This document shows positions 11,888 through 23,100 of a DNA stretch of 37,584 bases, one piece after another (position 1 is the stretch's first letter; each line of letters begins with the position of its first letter). Below the pieces are notes generated by a model, which was not told the origin of the DNA, made no database searches, and saw only the letters and a list, made by a program, of their open reading frames with translations. The stretch is from Pelargonium nanum. Lineage: Eukaryota > Streptophyta > Magnoliopsida > Geraniales > Geraniaceae. A program made the position numbers and the translations under genes. The stretch lies in NCBI GenBank assembly GCA_036897485.1, contig JAYMTF010000389.1, forward strand, positions 1 through 37,584, read 5' to 3'.

Positions 11888-12666
11888 AAAATGGCGGTTG
11901 CTTTGAATGTTGTTGACTACTTTCTTTATTAGGGATTATATGAAATTACGTAATTTAACACGTGGATTCTGTATGACACGTGTAAGGAGTGTGCTGGCAG
12001 TTTCATTTTGGTTCCTATTATCCGAATTGGTCCAAAATTATACTATCGTATCAATGCACCCAATTAGATTCACGCATTATGTGAAGTTTCTTAGGTGACG
12101 TTTAATTTAACTAAATTTGTTGATGAAATCAATTTGGAACGATATTTTCGAATTCAAGAATACGATCACTACAACAATTCGACATGTCAACAAAAATTTT
12201 GTATGAAATTTTTAAAAATTGTAGCGTCAGTCGAATTTGACGGCACCATCATGAATTAGACAAATTTGAATCATAATAGCATAATTAGGTGATAATATGA
12301 TGTTTTCAAGCATAATAGCTCTATAAGACAATAACCAAATAGGTTGGAATATGATGTTTTGAAGCTATAAAAATATTGTTGAGTCACATTAAAAATGATG
12401 AAGAGTGGAGCTATTATTTGGCATTTTGCAAGCAATGCAAACATAATAGAAACAAACCATTTCAACAATTTACTTATGACATAAAATTCAATCACATTTC
12501 CAGGTAAGGCACAAATGAAAGGCGAAACATAAAGAGGGAACAAATATCCGACCCGCATATGATACATAAAAGAAATTTTTGAATAGCATTCCCTAGATAC
12601 TTGTAGTTGTCACAGGGGAGACATCAATAACAACTGTATTTCCAGTACATTGAGAGAGCGCTCCCC
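11888..12666. other. Intergenic DNA and 3' flank of the Rab7 gene
   Basis: The head-to-tail gap between the uncharacterised gene's promoter side and the Rab7 3' end. The part next to 12667 is the Rab7 3' untranslated region. No ORF looks coding; the 98-aa minus-strand ORF at 12271-12567 is low-complexity and hydrophobic by chance. Confidence 0.55.
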
Positions 12667-15407
12667 TTAGCAATCGCAGCCTGTAGATCGCTGCTGTCGG
12701 TTTCCACCACCAACATCAATGGTGTCGGGAAGATAGCTATCAACAACAACAAGCAAAGACAACGCAATTAAGATTTACACGTAAAGAAACAGCAAAAACC
12801 AGGTAATATACACTATAATAGCAATATGGGTAATGACCCGAGACACGACACAAATTTATGTAGGTTTGTATTCAGCATGATCGGGTTTGTGTCGTGTTCG
12901 GGTTGAGTAACTGAATCGTTTAATAACTAAGTCGTGTCTGTATCGAATCCGTGTAACTCAACTAAAGGATCTCCCAAGTCATCCAAGTACAACAGCTTCA
13001 GAAAAATAACGGTGCTTTAGTTAAAGAAAATATAGCATCAGCACAGACAAGTAAACTATATAGCAGCTACCATAAGAGCCTTGTTTCAATTATCTGCATA
13101 CTTGTTCAAAGCCCTGTTTTTAGAATATCCATGAACTAAACCATATAGCAGCTATCATATGAGCAGCTAAATGTAATTTCTAATTGCATATCCTCTAATA
13201 AACCAAAATGATACTGATATGATAATCATAAGACACATTGACCAAATTTAGTTGATACAACTCAAGAGAGTGCCAAATCGTGTTGAGTATTGACGATTCA
13301 AATGCATAAAAATTATACTTACATTTCCTCTTCAGGCTCATTCTTTAGCGCATTTTTGGCTATACACTCAAAAGCAGCATCTACATTAAATCCTTCTTTT
13401 GCAGAGGTCTCAAAGTAAGGTATGTTTCCCTTGGAAGCACACCATGCCTTGGCTTTCTTCTCAGAAACCTGAAAGGAGTAAACACGACTCACATGAGAAC
13501 ATTGTAAGGAAGAAAAGCTGCAAATATATCCCCGGGAAGACCCACAAAGTTTCTATTTAATCCTAATCCAGCTGACAACATTCTAGGAAGACTGTGAAGC
13601 TGTAAATCAGTAGCGGGGCAAAAACAAAGCAAGTTGTGTTGAAGATAAACTATCTTACCACCCGGCTATTGCCACCATCAATGTCTATCTTGTTCCCCAG
13701 TACAACAAAGGGAAAGTTCTCGGGGTCAGATGGACTAGCCTGAACATCAAATTGACAAGAGAATTTTTTTTAGTGACTGATTATATGAACTTCAGGACTA
13801 CTGAGATGGCATCAAATGTCAATAATCCAACAACTACCTGAAGCAGAAACTCTTCCCTCCAGGTGTTAAGGTTATCGAATGATTTCATATTATTTACGTC
13901 GTACACAAGAACACAGCAGTCTGCACCACGATAGAATGCCACACCAAGGCTTTGGAACCTTTCTTGCCCAGCTGTATCCCATATCTGAATATTAAAAAAT
14001 CAGCGCAAGAGGATTAACTATTCAGTTCTTACAAGTCTTACAGGAGAAAAAATAATTGCATTTCATGAACCGGGTATTCTTACTTCATGCTGTATATAGA
14101 TATTAACTTAAAAACATATGAACATATTTCTTACCTATGAGCCATTTGGGTATAGAGATAATAATATGCCAATGGGATAGGAAATAATTTAAGGTTATGA
14201 AACATTATGCTCAATACTAGTAGAGTGTTGATTCGCCATTCAGTCAACTTTCACTCAAATTGGGTAATCCAAAATTTACATCAACCAGGTCACTTAGAAA
14301 GCTGGAGCCATCCACATGAATCCTTTAGCAAAAATCATTGGGATCTTCTACTTGAATTATCCTCCTCCACTGCATCCTATTACATGGTATCTCAATTAAG
14401 TCATGTATTTGTCTTTTCTTATAATTGTCATTTCATTTCATGTGAACTAGGTCTACCCCAACACTATTTCATCTAATAAGATGGTTGATAAGTTGTATAT
14501 GCATACTTGACAAGAGCATCAATGGATTAAACATTCTTCTCTCATTCTTAAATACTTCTACTTTTCACGTTCGTTCCATTACTTTATATCTCATACTGTT
14601 GACTCTATTCAATTCTCCAACAAGCAACTATTTTCCAGTTAAGTTATATCATGAGTATAGAACTGGAGTGCTAAGAGTAAAAAATATATTTTTGCTACAA
14701 TTAGTTTCATCGAAGATCCACTTCGGTACTAATTTTAATCGAAATATCCTTATAACATTGAAACTAATGCCACCACCACCACCACAACCGTCAGTTAACT
14801 TGATACTGAGTTCACTAAGTGAACAAGGGTACTAAAACATGCATGAGTTGGGCAACCAAGTGTTAAGTTATATTCTTCCAGGAAAATACATTCATAATTC
14901 AGTTGCAATAAGTACTAAAAAAACTACATATCACATCCTGCAAAGAGATTCACAAGTTAAACAAAACTTCAAAGTCACTGGTCTCACCTGCAAGGTAAAC
15001 AACCTATCTTCAAACTGCACCTCCTTCGTCAGGAAATCAGCCCCAATGGTCGCTTTGTACTGATTACTGAATTTCCTATTCACATACCTAAAACACACAC
15101 ATAACAACAAAATCAAACCAGAATCAGCCAACAGTAACAAAAACTGACCAAAATTGATTCAAGATCTAAGCATCCGAAGCATACTGGTTCATCAAAGAAG
15201 TCTTCCCAACCCTGGCAGCAACAACAACAACAGATCCAAACAAACGCAAATCAGTTCAAAACTCTCCAATCACCAATCCAATCACTCTTAAACACGAAAC
15301 ACAATCAGAGATTCAAATTCATAGATTATCGAGAGTGAGAACAGATCAGCTTACCCGCTGTCACCGAGAATGATGACCTTTAAGAGCATGCGGCGGCGAG
15401 AAGCCAT
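12667..15407 (-). CDS. RABG3: Rab7 small GTPase, RABG3 class, 7 exons, 207 aa
   Basis: A Rab GTPase of the late endosome and vacuole that controls membrane fusion at the tonoplast. Exons in order: 15355-15407, 15185-15211, 14988-15087, 13838-13984, 13659-13739, 13323-13468, 12667-12736. They total 624 nt. All GTPase motifs are present: P-loop GDSGVGKT (15-22), switch I threonine 40 in [15 protein letters not shown] (62-67), NKID (125-128) and TSAK (157-160). The C-terminus ends CDC, a CxC double geranylgeranylation signal. The length is exactly that of the family. The wording ([38 protein letters not shown]) is closest in memory to the RABG3c/d-type branch rather than RABG3a or RABG3f, but the exact paralogue cannot be assigned without a tree. 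The second exon is only 27 nt. Confidence 0.97.
12835..12970. repeat. Degenerate interspersed repeat rich in GACACGA / CGTGTC, in the last Rab7 intron
   Basis: This stretch carries inverted and direct copies of short words such as ACACGACAC, GTGTCGTGTTCGGGTT, TTTAATAA and TCGTGTC. That pattern is typical of a dispersed plant repeat with GACACGA-type words. It lies within the last intron (12737-13322). The element class is not determined; the identification rests on word pattern from memory. Confidence 0.45.
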
Positions 15408-15667
15408 GGATCGAAGTCGCGGAGGTTTGTGGAATTTGAAGATTTAGGGCTTTTGGGGAGAGAGAGAGCGAAAATGAGAAGACGAATTTGGAAAATGAAA
15501 TGACTCTTCTTTGGTGTGGCGTTTTGTTTGAGAGCTTCTGTGGTTGCGAAAGAGAAAAAGAAAGTGCCCAACTGAAAAATTATAATTAGACCGTCCCAAT
15601 GATTCTATCTGAATAATGCCCTTCGTTTTCGATCTATTTACCAATTAACCTGAGCCGCTCTTGTGTT
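15408..15667 (-). promoter_or_regulatory. 5' leader and promoter region of the Rab7 gene
   Basis: GA/CT-rich leader sequence lies just upstream of the Rab7 start (plus strand GAGAGAGAGAG near 15460-15471). No clear TATA box is visible on the minus strand. The LINE remnant whose poly(A) end abuts 15668 marks a likely outer limit of about 260 bp. Confidence 0.35.
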
Positions 15668-15990
15668 TTTTTTTTCAAATGCAAAAACTAATATTTTATT
15701 AAATTAAATTAAATAAACGATAACAAATACGATATAAAACTGAGGCCTTAAAATAAACTAGTTCATAAAAGTCTAACAAAAAAACGAAAATCTAACTAAT
15801 TCGTGGGCTACTCGGCTCGCATACTGACCCGAAAATAAAATATTGACACCAGCACACTAAGCCACAATGACTAAAACATCTCGAATAATCAAAACCGAAG
15901 GCACTGGAATCATCCCATCAGCCTGAATTATCAAGTTGAAGGCACTAGAGTCCTCCCCTCCAGCCAAAAAGGCACGAACAACTGACAACG
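15668..15990 (-). mobile_element. 3' remnant of an L1-type LINE (RNase H region)
   Basis: Read on the minus strand, the sequence encodes a decayed RNase H-like tail: VPSVLIIRDVLVIVA, a stop, then VNILFSGQYASRVAHELVRFS. The VAHELVRFS-type ending is the hallmark of the plant LINE RNase H region (the RVT_3 type). A poly(A) run on the minus strand (T run at 15667-15675 on the plus strand) closes the element. Stops in frame show it is dead. Sequence up to about 16330 may belong to the same insertion but could not be aligned to a domain. Confidence 0.65.
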
Positions 15991-16930
15991 ATTGCACTTA
16001 GAGTTCAAGGCGACCACGTGGATGGTTTTACCAACGGCCTCTCGAAACCATCCAGTATGTCATCTGATTCGACAACAAACTCGAAGCGGATATGATGACT
16101 TTGGTCAAACCACCACCTTCCAAGTCAGTTTCTACTTCTCTGCAATCGTCTTCTGCTGTCCTACGCACACACAAATATAAGAAAATCTATCGCGGATCAA
16201 CGTCGCACTGCAAATTAAACTTTGACAACCCAAAACATGTTATCAAAGCAAGACTCACTATCTTAACGAGAAAGACCGCAATTTGTTATGTGCAAATTCA
16301 AGAGAGACTACTGCCGTTTTGAATATCAAAAACAGCCGTATCCAAATAAAACTCTTAACCGACTCTCAAAACAATAAAGAAAAAGAGAGAATCACGACCC
16401 GCTCTAGTGGTATTAATTTAAGACTGCAAAGAGTGAATATATTTTCCAACAAAATTATAAACTCATTACAAATTTAACGATAATTATAAAAATACCATAA
16501 ATTATTAAATTTGATCTGAAAATAGTTTATAATTATACTTCAAAAAAAAAAAAGTTTATAATTAATATTTAAGACAATAAATTACTGGTTTTTTATTTTA
16601 TTTTATTACAAAAACACACAAGCAAGCACCATGTTACTTTTGTCTTGTAGATAACAGAGCCAAACAGCGGAATCAAGGAATCAACTTGTCGAGTGGATTT
16701 CAAATCATCGGGCAAGAATTCAGAATCCCACTATTTACTTACAAGCCAAACACTATTACAGGCGGTTGTAGGAAAATTCAGTTTAATTTTACCAAGAAAA
16801 TATAAGGGAAAGTGACGGAAACTAGAGAGAGAAAGCGTGAGAAAGTTTTTTTTCACATACATTAACATCACACGCAAGCTTTTGCAAAACCTAACGGTCT
16901 CGCGTTGAACCCACCCGCTTGATTTGGTTC
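15991..16930. other. Intergenic DNA, possibly more LINE-derived sequence
   Basis: The first 350 bases may extend the LINE remnant upstream on the minus strand. From about 16440 the DNA is very AT-rich. No coding exon was recognised; ORFs of 62-91 codons here are unlike proteins. Confidence 0.4.
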
Positions 16931-16935
16931 GGTTC

Positions 16936-17185
16936 GTTATATAGTTTTCTCTCTTAATCACAAACACGCAGCAGCATTCGATTCTCCTCTTTTTCTCGGC
17001 ATCCAAACACGAATATTCTCTCGATTTCGTATCGTGATTGCCCTAATTTATGCTCAGCATTCTCTGATCGTGTTTCGGGAACGCTAAATTTGGTGTTTTT
17101 AGCTCGAATTTTGCAACCATTTGGAAATGAGGGAAAGGGACTGGACTTGGGGTTTGATTTGATTGCTGATTGATTGATTTGGAAA
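16936..17185 (+). promoter_or_regulatory. Core promoter and 5' leader of the sorting nexin gene, with two short uORFs
   Basis: A TATA-like GTTATATAG lies at about 16936-16944, followed by a CT-rich stretch. If transcription begins near 16965, the leader is about 220 nt and contains two upstream ATGs. ATG at 17050 opens a 5-codon uORF (MLSIL). ATG at 17127 opens an 11-codon uORF (MRERDWTWGLI) ending at 17162, just before the main start at 17186. Confidence 0.4.
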
Positions 17186-20100
17186 ATGAGCTCGCAGCGG
17201 AGGCAAGTGGTCGTTCGGGACCTGGTGGAGGAAGCCAAGAAGCGGATCGTGTTTCTTGTCATATGCGTCGTGGGGTTGTCTTATATCATGTCTTGTAAGT
17301 TTTTCGATTTCGGATTGATTGAATTTGGCAGTTGGTTTTGGTTCTAATTCGTTTGATTGATATGTATCTGTAATCAGAAAAAATGTGTGTTAATTTGGCT
17401 TCAAATGTTCTTCTAGATTTGAATTCTACTATTTTTTTTTGTTTTTGTTTTTAAAGTTCAGTTTTTTATGCACCATTTCAGTTCTTTAGCTCACTGTTTC
17501 AACTGAATTTAGTGATGCTTGCTAAATGATAGCAGAAATCTAGTTCGGAGTCAAAATACGTATTGAATCTAAGTTGTGGGTTGGATAGAATGTTTGTTCC
17601 TTATCACGTGTTGTATGATGTTGGTCACTGTATAGTTACCTTTGTCTTAGCTATCTCATATGAATAGTCAGTAACGGTTGTATAAGTATAAAGCTGGAAT
17701 TTAATAAATGCAGTTTGTTACGTCTCATCCTTCTACTGGAACCGGTGATTACTGATTTTCCATTTTAGATTAGCTTCATCTTCGGAGGTTGGAAATCTAA
17801 TGCTTCCCTTACTACTTTTGAAGTTATAGTACATGATGATGACTGATGAACTGTTACACTATTTAGAGTTTTAGACAACCACATTGTTACTTGTACCTCA
17901 TGTTACTGGTGTTGAAGCTTAGAGATTGACACTTATCATGTTATAGACCTGGAGTTCTAAATGAACGACTTTCTCTAAACCGATGTGTTATGTATCCCAT
18001 GAAAAAATCGAAGGAGATATTGTTCCTGACATATTTTCATTTGTTAAATCTTGCTGTCTACTTTAATATCTCCAGCAAAGGTTAGACAGTTTGATGGTAG
18101 AATCATAAGTCTCATATTACCACTTAGAGGAGGAAAAAAAGACTACAGATGTCAAGGAATCTGTGGCATAGTAAACTAAATGGAAGAGCTGATAAGGTTA
18201 TGCTTGAAACTTGTCATATGTGGGCAAAGTATATTCACTTGCCAAATTTTGAGCTTGGGGCTTAGGAGCTGGTTAAGTAAACTAATCAAGAATGTAATAT
18301 GTCTTGGTTCTCTTGACAGCCACTATTTACACCTGTGGTTGCAATTTTCTCTGCACACTTTCATTTCAGTTGAATAGTGACATAAAATTATACATCCTCA
18401 GTTGCCCTCTTTATATTGACGAGGGGCAAAAAAATGAAGAGCCCCAAAACTAAGTTTGATAGTGTATCCTGAAGAAGTTGGATTTCTCTGAGGTGGACAA
18501 ACAAATTGCGATTGGGTTATTTTGCACACAAGACAAAACTAGTGATGTTTTATTCTCAAGGTTTTTTTACTATTTAAGAAAAGTATTTAAATCTGTGATT
18601 GAGATTTAGTTGTGGCAACTTTTTTATGATGAAAAAGGACAACGTTTTACAATTTTAATTTTGTGTAAGATGGTTTAAGGTGCGGAAAATTGTTTGAGTT
18701 GTTTTGGACATGTGGAGCGAAGGGAGATTAGTGATCCTATGAGGAAAGGTTTAGAATTCAGTTAGGAGAAACTAAAAGGGGGTAGGGGTAGACTTAAGTT
18801 AACATGGAAAGAAGTATCAAGGAAAGATATTATAGCACTTGGGCTAACACAGGTAGCATTAGATAGGATATAGTGAAGGAGGAGAATATGGGCAAAAGAT
18901 CCCAAAGAGTTTTGTCAAAGGATTCATGTAGCCGACCTTGACTTTGTCAATAAAATGGCTTGTTTGTTGTTGTTTAATTTTGTTCTTGTTGGGGTGAGTC
19001 AGTGCACATTGATTATACGTCAAATTTATAGAATTAAATGTAGATATTGGCAGGAAAGCAACACAATACATTGTATGCTGAAGCCTTGATGTTTTGTGAG
19101 ATTCTTGGATTAATGATAACTTGATTACTCTTTACCCAACTCATGAGATAAAGAGACATTGCATACAATGCTCGGTTTCTTAGCATATTGCTTACACTCA
19201 CACTCAAATAATGCTCTGTAAACATTGTGCTGTTATATTGTTCTTTGGATGTAACTCTCTTCATTTTCTTTCTGTTCTTATTTCAGTAATGAGCTCTTCA
19301 GTATGGTTCAACCTGCCAGCTGCCGCATTCTTAATTATTACCATTCGCTATTTGTCTCTAGATTTTGAAATGCGAACAAAAGCTGCAATCTATAGCAAAC
19401 CATCCCCATCAACTGAATTGTCTCAAAAGAAACTTCTTGAGCGTCCTAAAGCTGTTGAAAAGTCTGATTGGAGAAGGAAAGTGAATTCTCCTGCTGTTGA
19501 GGCTGCACTAGATCACTTTACCAAACATCTAGTTTCGGAGTGGGTAACAGATCTATGGTACTCTCGCTTAACACCTGATAAAGAAGGTCCAGAGGAACTG
19601 GTGCAGATCATAAATGGTGTTCTTGGGGAAATTTCAGGTCGTATGAGGAATATTAATCTTATTGATCTTCTCACAAGGTTTAAGTTCCTGCTGTTTTCCT
19701 TCATCTTCAGGTTGGTTTATTTCAAACCTTTTGTTGCTAGGGCACTAAATTCAGTTGAATGATCAGGGATCTTATTAATCTCATTTGCACCCACTTGGAG
19801 CTTTTTCGTGCAACTCAAGCAAAGATGGAAAAGCAACAGTCAGGATTACTAACTATTGAATACCGAAATACGGAATTTCGGCGCATCCTGGCTTCTGAAA
19901 ACAAATTGCATCCTGCTTTATTTTCTGCTGAAGCGGAGCACAAGGTTGTTTCCTTTTCAGGGATCTACTTCACATTCTCAGTCAATTATTCTGTAATTCC
20001 TAACTGCAAGGATGAAGGCTTTTTTTTTTCTTACTTTCTCTGTCTTTCTAGTTGTTTTGACAATATTTTCTACTTCATTTATTTGCAGGTCTTGCAGCAT

Positions 20101-23100
20101 CTGATGGATGGTCTTATTTCTTTCACTTTCAAACCTGAAGATCTTCAATGTTCTTTTTTCCGCTTTGTTGCAAGGGAGCTTCTTGCTTGTGCAGTAATTC
20201 GTCCAGTTTTAAACTTAGCCAATCCAAGGTATTTAACTTCTGCGTTCTTTCATATTTTCCTGTCATTTGTTGCTGTTCTCAGTTTCTTCAACCGTTTGAC
20301 AGGTTTATTAACGAGAGGATCGAGGCCTTAGTTATTTCTAGGACCAAGGCTGATAAAGAAGTTATCATGGCACAAGAGGCATCTCTTTCAAAGCCTAATG
20401 GATCTTCGAGAATATCATCCGATCATTTTTCTAAGTTTATAGATCCTTCTGTCACTGGTGTTGAACTTGTGCAGTTAAAAGCTGATCAATCTAAATCTGC
20501 CACGGATAAACCTATTTCAGATAATGTGAATGGGCCACACACATCAAAAGATCCTTTACTTTCAGTTGACACTCGATCCTCCCTTTCGTGGACCTCATTG
20601 CCCATGAACTCACGAGCTAGTGATGGTAAAGGTGTCCAACGACACCTATCAGGAGGGGAATGGGGGGACATGTTAGATCTGATTTCTCTCAGGAAGACTC
20701 AAGTTCTTGCTCCAGAAAATTTTGAAAACATTTGGGCAAAAGGGAAAAACTACAAAACGAAGGAAGACAAGTTAATAGAGCAAGTTCCTCAGAGTTCTTC
20801 TGTACGAAAGGCAGTTTTGCCTGGTCAAATAAATTCGCCATTAAATCCCAAGGAAAGGGACAGTTTATCCAAGCCTAGCCCTCCAATGAATACTACTATT
20901 CACTCTATTGAAAGTTCATTCACCCAGAAAGGTAAGCACATATCAAATTCCTCTTCACCTATTTCATGTCCAGAAGATGATGAACAGAGCCCCATTGATT
21001 CAGAGGAAGTGAGCAGTAGTTCTTATACTTCTGACGATGAAGAAAATGGTGATGTAACTGGTCTTGGTTCTCCTGGAACTAAAGTTTGGGATGGGAAAAG
21101 TAATAGAAACCAGGCAGCTGCTCACATTCACCATCCACTTGAAAATTTTGAAGGCCATAGCAGAAAGAAAACTGGTAAACGGCATGTTAACTATCGGAGA
21201 TTAACTGGAACCCAGTCTGATAAGAAGAAGTCTAAGTTAAGCAATCAAAAGTTACCCATTTGGCAAGAAATTGAGAGAACAAGCTTCTTGTCTGGAGATG
21301 GACTGGATATACTTAATTCTCCAACAGAACATGCAAAAGCTCAGGAATCTAGTGATGATTCTGAAACTGATAACTTTGGTAGAGTTAATAGTGGTGCAGC
21401 GGCTTCTTCATCTGCAACCTCTTCCTCCATACCAGTAACTCATAATCTGACTGTTAACCCTGTGCAACGTTCATTTCTGGTGGATTCATTTTATAAGTTG
21501 AAATGTGAGGTAGTTACAATACCTCTCTTCATTTCAGCAAGCAAAGTTTCATAAACTGATTTGTGTAAATGATGTAATCAAACATACTGTTGTCTGTTGT
21601 AGGTATTGGGGGCAAATATTGTGAAGAGCGACTCTAGAACATTTGCCGTGTATTCAATATCTGTTACAGACGTAAATAATAATAGTTGGTCGATCAAAAG
21701 AAGGTGCCGAGGTTTTGCTGTGAACTTTCTGGTTTTATGTATTCTAGTACTCATTCTTCCAGGCATTGGTTTATTGTGAATTTTGCAGATATGATAACAA
21801 TGCTGCACCTTTAACTTAACGGAGTGCTATTGCATGTTACCTGTAGGTTTCGGCATTTTGAGGAGTTACATCGGCGTCTGAAAGAATTCCCTGAGTATAA
21901 TCTTCACTTGCCGCCAAAACATTTTCTGTCAACAGGTTTAGATGTACCTATTATTCGAGAACGGTGTAAATTGCTTGATAAATATTTAAAGGTCAGACAT
22001 TTGATCTCTCTTTATTTCTTTCTTGGCTGAAATAGTTTGCCTGTTGGAATTGGAAATAGAAGGGAACTTTGGCTGACTGCAATAGTAGTTAATGTTCTTT
22101 TCTCCTCATTCAGTTTTAGAATTAAGGTCTTGTTTGACTTTTGAAAAGCATTTAGGATTATTAAGTTAATGGTAGATTTTTCATTTGTACCCTTGTAGTA
22201 ACTAACATGCGTTATAATTAATTAGTTTAAAAGATATTAGTGGAAAACTTGTATAATTGATTATCAAATGAAAGTGTACATTTATTATTGAAATCCATTT
22301 TAAGTACATTGGAATGGAGTAAGTAGTGAACTTTTTTTGTACACATTGTATACTTAAGCTGTTATAAGGTGGAATTATAATCTGCGTGAATGAGTTTTCT
22401 GTCTTGTTGCTGACTTTGTTAACTTTATAACACTGCTTGGTTTTTAACTGCTACTGTTCCTTTTGCCTATTTAATTGTCAGGTTCCATATGTTAGTGTCA
22501 TGTGGTAATATATTTGCTTTCATTTAACTGATTTGGCATTTCCAATTTATTATTTAACCCACTGGTATGGGATACAAATTCCTGTCTTTTCTCTTTCTGG
22601 TCGATCCTAACTTCTTATGTGGCCAAATTCTTTATTAACTGTTGCATGTGTTCTGCAGAAGCTTCTCCAGCTTCCCACTGTTTCAGGATCAATCGATGTT
22701 TGGGACTTTCTTTGTGTTGATTCTCAGGTTTGATACTGTACTTTTTATTTGTTGTTGTGGTTGTGAGTCTTGGTGGGGCACTTGGACTTCTCTTTTCTTG
22801 TAAGGAGAATACTAATTGTTATATGTTTTGCAATGCAGACATACTGTTTCTCCGATTCTTTCTCCATCCTTGAGACATTGTCAGGTGAATCTTGTTTGAA
22901 GCAGATTGTTGACTTTATGTATTACCTTTTTTCATATCTTGACCGACTCCTGATTTTCTATATTGTTTGGGCACTATCTAGTTGACCTAGATGAAAAGCC
23001 ATCTGAAGTGAGTAAGAAGGTTACAAATTTCACGGGACCTGTTGTCAATCCCCTAACCCCTAGGAGGGAGCATATAGGCACTGAAAGCAAGGGATCGGCA

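Noticed and set aside
11424-11888. 154-aa plus-strand ORF with a proline/serine/threonine-rich product
   Set aside because: It is antisense to the first exon of the minus-strand gene starting at 11839. Its composition is what the GC-rich coding strand produces in the opposite frame, and the minus-strand reading has a conserved-looking N-terminus.
12166-12226. CACTACAA ... TTGTAGCG inverted pair resembling a tiny CACTA-type element
   Set aside because: The ends are only 8 bp with one mismatch, no 3-bp target-site duplication was found, and a similar chance pair is expected in AT-rich DNA.
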